A stretch of 64,000 bases of DNA from positions 26,905 through 90,904 of the forward strand of contig PAMC01000016.1 of assembly GCA_002710785.1 (NCBI GenBank). Direction: 5' to 3'. Positions 39,301 through 48,300 of this stretch are shown piece after piece; the first letter of the stretch is position 1, and the number at the start of each line of letters is the position of its first letter. Position numbers and translations under genes: made by a program. The notes under the pieces were generated by a model that was not told the DNA's origin, did not search any database, and saw nothing but the letters and a program-made list of their open reading frames with translations. Origin of the DNA: a bacterium (GTDB lineage Bacteria > Patescibacteriota > Minisyncoccia > Phycocordibacterales > UBA918).

Positions 39301-42300
39301 ACTGCCGCGTCACTAAAGTACGGGGTAGTAGTTGCGTCATTGAGTGTCAGGGCGTAAAACGCTGAGCCACCGGTGGTAATTTGGTGCGACGGCGCATCAG
39401 GGATAATGTCCGGCACGTACGTCTCAACGCTTGAGGTAGCGTAAAACGCTGTCGGGTCACTCTGGTTACTGTACTCAGCACTAACCCAGTCGGCGCCGCG
39501 TGTGCTCTGCGCAAAGCGAAGCTCGTCCATTTCACCCTCCCACGAACCAGCGGTGGTGTAGCGACCGAGCTGAAGCGCTCCGCCAGATGGATCGGCAGCA
39601 GTTTGTGTCGGGTTATCACGCACAATGTCGTTGATGTAAGTAATCACCTGCTCGCTCGTGCTGGTTGGGCCAACAGTTGTGAAGTGTTGCCAGTTCACGG
39701 TGTCACGTGGCGTAAAGTCAAAGGTAAACGCGCCAGCCGTCGAGCCGAAACGGTGGTAGCCGCGCTGCGTGCCGCTGTACCACGGCATGAAGTTCATATC
39801 GGCGCCGGTACCCCACGACCACAATGCCTCGCTGCTCGCCGCGCTCAGCTTGTACCAACCCGACGACTCGAGACGATCGCCACTTGCCCAACTCCAGCTG
39901 TTGGTCAAGATACCGCTCGAACCGACGAGGGTAATGGCTGTGCCGAGTTGGCCGGTTGAGGTGGCGATATCCGCTCCCGTGATAGTAAGATCGTACCCAT
40001 TGGCAGTAGCATCAGGCACAATAGTATTTACGCCAGTCGTCGCCACTTCAAAGTGGTACACCGCATCAAAATCTACCCATACCGCCTCACTGCCGTAGGT
40101 ACTAAACGATGCCGGCATACTGGCACTTGGATTATTGAAGTAGAGGTAGAACGTGGTGTCGCCAGTACTGCTTGCAGATGGGGCCAAGAAGTGCAACTCA
40201 CCTGTCTGCGTGTTGGAGTTAATGCTTACGACCTCAACCGCAATTTCTGTCTGGCCGTCATCGGTAGTCATGCGAATGTCGCCACCATCGCTTTTAACTG
40301 CTCCCCAGAAGCTGCTGCCGAGCGTGCTTAAGTCAACGTAGACAGGGAAATTCGTGAGACTCGAATCAATCTCACTGGCCTGTAGCGCAATTGGTAGTCG
40401 CTGGGTGAAGTCAGTGTCACTGTACCAATCACTTGAGCCTGGGATAATACCTGGGTACGTACGATCATCAGGTACGATCTCAACTTCACTGGTACCGGCG
40501 ATAAACGAACCGCTATTTGTCCAATCACCACCAACCTGAATCAGGGTATCGCTACCACCGTTGAGTGTGTCGTTAGCACCGATGTTGACGTCGTACGCAG
40601 CAGCTGCCGTATCGACTACAATCGTCTTGCTTGCCCCATCAACGACCACAATGCCAATATTTTGCAACGAAGTTGAAGCATTGAGATCTTGCCATATCGA
40701 ACTGCCGCTACCGTCAAACGTAGTGGTACCAACACCACTCCACTGTGCACCCGCGTAGGTGCGCACATCACCAGCTACTGCAATGCTGCTCGTGCCTCGA
40801 TTAAATGTACCGGCGGCAACAATGAGGTTGCCTGAGAGATCAAGGTCAGCGCTAATGTCCCACTGCGCCACACTGGTTGAAGTGCCGAAGGTGAGGCTGT
40901 TAAAGGCCAGTGGGTCGGATGGGTCAATAATGGTTTCGGTACCAACAAGTGCGTTAAAGGCCACCGTCGCCGCTGCCACCGAGGTAGTGGCCGTGTTAAT
41001 CCAGGAACCAGACACCTCAAGTGTGTTACTGTCGAGCGTCAGAGTGCCGTCATTAACAATGTCGTGAGTAGTAATAACTGCCGCAGTACTGCTCGACGGT
41101 CTAAACTCTTGGTTGGCCGCCACGTAGATATTAAAATCACCACACGTACCCACTGCACAAACGTCGAGATTATTAGCCAGATCGACGTTGAAGAAGATAT
41201 CCTCGTTGGCGGAGATACTATTGTCGTAGAGCGCTAAACCAGACACATCAACGGTTCCTGTCTCATCGGCATCAAACGCGAGATGGCCCTCATAAAGCGT
41301 CACACCAGTGATGTCACCCAAGCCGTCGTAGACAAAGGCAGTAACCGCCTCGTCTGGATCAGCTGCACCATCGACCCATACCTGCACCGTCTGGCCGGCA
41401 AACGCGGTCACGTTTGGCAAGCTCCAGGTGCCACTAGCGATGGTGCCGGTAGCGCTTAAGAGCACACCGTTAACTGCTGCGCGGACGGTACCACTCGCTA
41501 CCGGAGTGATCCGGTCGTTCTCAAAAATGTTGCCGCTCATGGTCACACCCTCACTCCACTCTACTTGCCAGTCCTGCACCTCAGGGCAGTTACCGCCGCC
41601 ACAAGTAAGCGTCGCGTACGGTCGAATAGTGTCGTAAATATTGATGTCGACGTTGGTAAGGTCGATTGGGCCTGTTGTCGTACCAACCGAGTTACCGGGG
41701 ATAGCGCTGTCCGGAATGAGTGCCCAAGTGTCGGCACTGACCTGGTACTGCAGCTGATACACGATATCACTCGTAGCTGGTGTGCTGTCAGTCCAATCAA
41801 AATTCTCAAACTTTGGTCCCGCGCCGTCACTAAAGATAACCGGCTCACCGGCAATGGTACCTGAGAGCGTGCCCGCGTTAGCGCGCGTTAAGAGCCCTGA
41901 GCTCGCCTCAAACGCGATTACCGAAACGATCTCCTGCGTGTGTCCGTTGGCACCTAAACCGTCCTCCATGAGACTCAGGAAAATCTGGCTAGCGTTATTG
42001 GTACCGGAAGTATCTTTTATACCGAAACCGCCGTCGCCGCCGTCTTCCGCGTTGTTATGGACGAGCGTCACCTGTGGTGTGCTGCCAAAGCCGGTTTGGA
42101 AGCTTTGATTGTGTCCACCCTGACCTTGTGTATCATCAACGGAATCGCTCGAGTTAAAGGCTTCGAAGTCTGCGCCGTTGATGGTGCCGTCAGCAACATC
42201 CATAATGACGTAGTCGACGTCTTCAGCGCCGTGGCTCGTTACGCCATCGTAACTAGCGTTGAGGGCAATCTGCATTCCGTCCTCTTCGATCTCATCGTCG

Positions 42301-45300
42301 CGAGGGCCGTTGCCGTTACCGTTGGTATTAACGTTACCGTCGATGTGGGTACCGATCCAATCAGAGTCGTTGTTGGATGCCACAGTTGCGATGCCGACCG
42401 GTGGGTTAATGAATGGGTTGCTGGAGTAATCGATCTCAGTACCGATGTCATTCTGGAATGGACGCGCCTGCACGGCTGACACATTAGCGGCCGTGCCAGC
42501 AATCACTTGTATACCCGACCCACCCTCGTCCAGGGTCCACGTACCAGCTTCCATTACAATATAGTCAACATCGGTACTGCCGGTAAAGGCATTGGTGTAA
42601 TCGTCAACTTTAATTTCGAAGGTGTTTGCGGTCTTGTTGCGGACTCGGGCGTTGCGGTTGTTACCGTAGGAACTACCGTCATACTCTGGCGAGGCTACTA
42701 CCACCATGTTCTGGTAGCTACGCAAGGTAGTCACCTCCGTCCAGTTATTATCGGTGAGGCTGACGGTACCGTACTCGCCAAACTCTGGTGATACCGTCAC
42801 CGCACCACTGGTCGCGACGGTACCGTCAAGTGTTCCCTGTTCAAACTGCTCATCCGTTGTCTGGAACCAGGTCGAGACGGTAACGCTGGTGTCAATCGTA
42901 AACGCGTCTGCTTCAGACCACGGAGACCAGGCATCGCCGCCATTAGGGTCCTTCGCTCGAGTGCGCCACCAGTACGTGGTGCCGTTCACGAAAGCTTCTC
43001 CCGCTTGTTTGGTGTAGGTAATCGTGTCACCTGATGTAAACGGATTGGTATCGCCACCATCGCTTAAGTTTGCAAAGCCAGGGCTGGTGCTCGAATTGTA
43101 GGTTGAAGAACTGGTTTCAAACGTACGGTCAGTACTAAAAGAGATTTCATACTCTAGATCATCGCCCTGCGGATCGCTCGAGATAAAGTCAAACGTTGGC
43201 AATGTCTCGGCAGTTTTTTGGTTATCAAACAGATCACCCAAGACCGGCGTTTCAACGCGCAGCGCCCAACGCACACCCCACTCTTCAAGCGAGAGCGTGC
43301 TACCGGCAAAATTGGCCACTAACCGCAATTCATTATAGGTGCTAGTATCGAGCGCCAAAATATCAATCGGGCTCGTGGTAGTTCCAGCCGAGTTGCCTTC
43401 GATGAGGTTGTTTGGCACCAACGTCCAAGTCCCATTATTGTTGTACTCAACCTGAATGGTTATGGTGCCCGCGGTTTCAGTATCACTCCAGAACACCTCT
43501 CCCCACGCGTTGCCAATGAGCGCGTCATCAAAGTCGATTTCGGTGCCGGTAATAGTGCCGGTCGCTCCCGTCACTGCGCCGGTAGTGGTACTCAGTCCAG
43601 CCGTCAACGTGTCGGTTGAGAATTGATCACCAGTGGTCTGGTACCACTCGGTCACCGTTAAGGTCGGGTTTGTGGTGAAGCTATACGGAGTTGACCAGGC
43701 GCTGCTGGTTGCTGAGCCGTCTGGATCACTGGCGCGAACTCGCCACCAGTACGTTGTGCTACTGGCCAACGTCGTCGGCGTTGTAAAGCGGACTGTTGCT
43801 CCACTCACAAACGGGGCTTTGTCACTCGCATCCGCAACGTTTTCAAAGTCAAGGAAGCTGTCGGCTGAGTTAACATCCACCACCGGCGACGGGAAAGCTG
43901 GGTCCGTGTCAATTTGTACTTGGTAGTCAATCTCGTCACCAGCGTTGTCGGTAGTCACAAACGTCAGCTGGGTGTCGAGGTCAGCGATGTGGGCATTATC
44001 AAAATACGAAATGAGCTGCGGTACGTTTGGCGGACCGGCTGTCTCAAGTTGCGGATAGAGCGTGTAAGTTTGCAGCTCCCCTCCGGTGGCTCGTACCATC
44101 CGGAAGCAGTAGTTGGTATTGATGCCAACATCCACTGCCGTGATAACCCAATCAAACTCCACCACCTCACCGACGCCTACGTCATTTGGTAGCACGTTTG
44201 AGAGATTTCGTTCTTCGTAGGTACCGAGCACCGTTGAATCGGTAAGCGTGGTGGTTGCCAAGGTGGTACCGTCGCCAACGCTGGCATTATTAAAACCAGC
44301 AAAAGCTGCGGTGGTACTGCTCTGCTCGGCCAGATCAAGCCACTCAGTAATGAGCGAGCACTGATCTTGAGTGGCGGTGCCGTACTGTAGCTTAAATGCC
44401 AACGAGTCTTCAGTACCGGTCGCATTGCTCGCAGCTAAGTTCATGCGCAGCCGCAAGATATCTCCGTTGTCGACTGCCCCTGCACCTCGAATATCCTCGC
44501 CTTCACTCACGAATTCACCGCTACCAATCGACCAGGTACTCGTTGGGGTCGAAACGTCCTCGTTTTGGTACCACGCAAATGAGCGCTGCTCGTAGCGGGC
44601 GTCATTAGCCAACTCTTGAGCCCCAAATGAGGCACCAAAGACGTTTCCGTACTTCCTCGCCTGCACAGTGCCGGTGACGTTGGTTTCTTCACTATCAACA
44701 GACACGTCTTCGTAGATGACGTAAATTGGCACTCCATTGGTTGAAACTACCGTATGTCCTTCGGTGTACGTAACGTTACTGTTCGTACCTGAATCGCCAA
44801 AGTGTATGGTGCCTGGATAGTCACCGCCAGCCCCACACGAACCTGATGTCACCGTAGTACCAGCCGGACTGATAATCTCGATTGTCGCGGTACCAAATCG
44901 TGGGCTACAGGCTACCGCCACAAATTGGGCATCGTTGGTAAGCGCAAATTCAGTACCAAACTCCCGCTCCGACCAGAACGCGACCGATTCACGGCCGTCA
45001 GAGTCGGCTTGCTGGATTGCTGCAATCGGCTCACTTTGAGCAACTAACCGGACCGAATCGCCGTCAAACTGAGCCGCCGCTGTACAGCCATCAACCACTT
45101 GACGGTCACCGCGCGTCAGTGGCTCAGTGCCTGAGGTTGTATCGTCGCTACAGTAGTAATCGGCGTTGGTTGTACCAGTACCACCGGCGAATACATAGTT
45201 TGAGTCATGACCATAAATTGGTTCCATGGTTGGTGGGTAGAGTGCATACCCGTCACCTGGTGACGTTGACCGGTGAAACGCGAGTACGGGACTGGTCGCC

Positions 45301-48300
45301 TCAATCATTACACCGTCACCATCGTTGGCGTTACCGGAGTTTGACGGGTCAGCCGTAAAAGTTGCAACCGCGCTCGTTGCTATACTTTGCGTTTGGTTGG
45401 CGGTGCCCGACGAGCCAATAAACGTACTTACCGAAGTGCTGGCAAATGGTGCGTACACGTACCAGCGGTTCGTGTCGCGGTTGGTGGCGCCAATGTGGGT
45501 AGTCGTTGCAAACGAAATCGGCACGAGTGTATCGCTGTTGCCATTACTGGTGTGTGAGACCGTTGAAGAAATCGGGCCATTCGCACTAATAACCGACGTG
45601 CCGGTAAACGTGCTAAAAACCGTGCGGTCGCCTGCGTCGAGTGTAACGGTACTACCGCCATCAATACTTACCTCGTTATTGTCAATCAAACTAATGACCG
45701 AGATATCATCGGCCCCGCTATTATCAACGACGTAGTAAAGGTCTTGTGGAGTATCGTAGCTAAAGGTGGCCAACTCATCGCTCGCACTAGTCACGCTCGA
45801 TGCGCCGTAGTAGAGCCAGATGGTGGTTTTTGCTCCTGCTGGCAACGATTCTACCTGCACCCACACGTCACTCTCTTGGCCGGAGTAGTCGTAGTGCTGG
45901 AGCCAGAAGTCAAGCTCAACAAAGTCTGTTACCGTGAGCGCTTCTGCACTAGATGTGGCAAGCCAGCCTGCGTTATCACTCATGCTGTCGTAGATGACAC
46001 TCGCCCACTCTGGAGTGCGTACCACGTCGGAGATGCGGAACGAGTCGAGCTGTCCCTCAAAGTTCTCAGCAGTACTAAAGTTACCACCGACAATGTCTTG
46101 GTCTTGTCCAATTAAAAGACCGCCGCTGTCGATACTTGTCGTGGCTATGACCGGACTGGCTGTAATCGGACTTTGCGCATCGCGCAGGCCATTGCGGATA
46201 ACCGACTTCTCTTGGTTGTCCATATCACGAATGGTCATGTAGTACTGCCAGTTGCCATCGTTGTACGTAGCCCCATTGTCGAGCGTCGCAGTTTCTTGGC
46301 CACCTTGCGAGTACAAACGAAGTAACGTGTTATTGTCGAGTCGATCCCAGTATTCGTTGGCTTGTCCGCTGTTGGCACCACTGAGGAGCGTCATGTCACT
46401 AATGTTGCTGCTCTCGTGCCACCAAGAGGTACTGATGTTGGTGAGACCGTCGATGACTTCTTTTGGCAGACGGATGTAGTCAGTCTGATCGTCGCCAAAC
46501 TCTTGCCCAGCCCCAAAGAGACCGGTCTTATCGTCAGATGTGTTGTAGTCGTCAGCGTGGTACTCGTTAGCGGTCGAGTCGAGGTAGAGATTGTTGTTAC
46601 CGGTACCAGCTGCATCTTCCTCAAGGTGGTAGACCGCGCGGTAGTTGTTCGTCCACACGTTCTCTGAGCCATACGTATCATCGCGGGCGTAGGCAGTGGC
46701 GTCCGGGTTATTAAAGTAGATGTAGTAGTTAGTATCGGCAGCCGCGGTGAGATTGGTCTTAAAGTAAAGCTCACCCGTGTTCGCGCCAGTATCAATTGCT
46801 ACCAGTTCGTACGGGTACTCAGTCTGACCATCTTCGCTAATCACGCGGATATCGCGACCGTCGGTTGCAACGTCGTTGAAGAAGGCGCTGCCGAGAATGC
46901 TCAAGTCGACGTAGACTGGGAAGTCGGTTAGATTCTCGCTGGCTGGTACGGTAATGCGCTGACGGTTGTTCCAACTTGTGTTGAACCAGCCCGGAAGCGA
47001 TGTGCCACCAGCTAGCAGTGTGCTGCTCGTCGCGTAGAACGTAGTTGGATTGCGGTGGTTTGTTGCCTCGGCGGCGGTCCAGCCGTCGGTTCGCAAGTCG
47101 TCGCGCGTGGTAAAGCGCAGTTCGTCGATGTAGCCGTTATACGAGCCACCAGTCGTGTAGCGACCGACCTGCAGATTGTTCAAGTTGTATGGGTCGGCGA
47201 TGTCTTGCAGTGCTGTCAACTGCTCAACGCCGTCTTCGTAGATCACGTGCCGACCGCCAATAGTGGTCTCACTCACTGTCGTAAAGTGTGTCCAAGCGTT
47301 AACAATTCCAGTGCGGTCCCAAATAGCATTTGAGGTTTGACCGAAGTAGAGGTACCCCCGGCCAGTTGCTGTGCCGTTGTTGTACCACGGCATGTACGAC
47401 ATCCAGTTAGGGTTGTTGTTTGTACCCCACTGCCAAATCGCTTCCGCGCTGGCTGCTCCCTGCTGGTAAAGCCCGCTCGAGACGAGGTCCGTGCTCGACG
47501 CCCAGTTCCAGCCCGTTGCGGTAAGGTGGCCGCTGCTGGTAACGGTAAGGTCGAGTGCGCTACCCATGGCCCCGGTGGTGGTGGCAACGTTGGCGGTAGT
47601 AATAGTAAGGTCACGACCGTTACCCGTTTGGTCGGTGTAGGTGTCTCCGGTAGTGGTGGCGTTGTCACTAAAGTGGTACACCGCCTCAAAATCAGCCCAA
47701 ACAGCGTTTCGACCGAGCGGATCACTCACTGCACGGGCGGTAGCATTTGCGTTGCCGGTGTAGATATGAAAAACCGTATCTTGGGCACCCGAAATGTAGT
47801 CGGCCAAGAAGTGCAATTCACCCGTTCGGGTGTTGGTATTAATTTCCACCACTGAGAGTGGGAGCTCGGTTACACCATCTGCTTTAGTAATACGAATGTC
47901 TCCACCATCGCTGCGTACTGTGTTCCAGAAGTCTGCGCCTAGTGTTGAGAGGTCAACAAACACTGGGTAACTGCTTAGGGCACCAGGTACTGCGCTCGCT
48001 TGCACAATGAGCGCGGTGCGTTCGCTCCACGCTGGGTCATACGGATTTTCAAACTGCGTGGTAGTGGACTGGTAGAGATTGCCGCTGGTAATTTCTTGGA
48101 CAAAACGAATGTCAGACCCATCGCTCTGCACGTTGCTCCAGAAGTCACTTAAAGCGCTATCAAGTTGTAAGAATACCTGATGCTCAGTCAAATCGGTGGT
48201 GCCGCTGGTGTTATCAATCTCAATTGGAATCCGGTACGTCCAGTCACTGTTCCAGAATGGGTCGAGGAGTCCGTACTCTTGGGTTCCCACTGCCTCGATC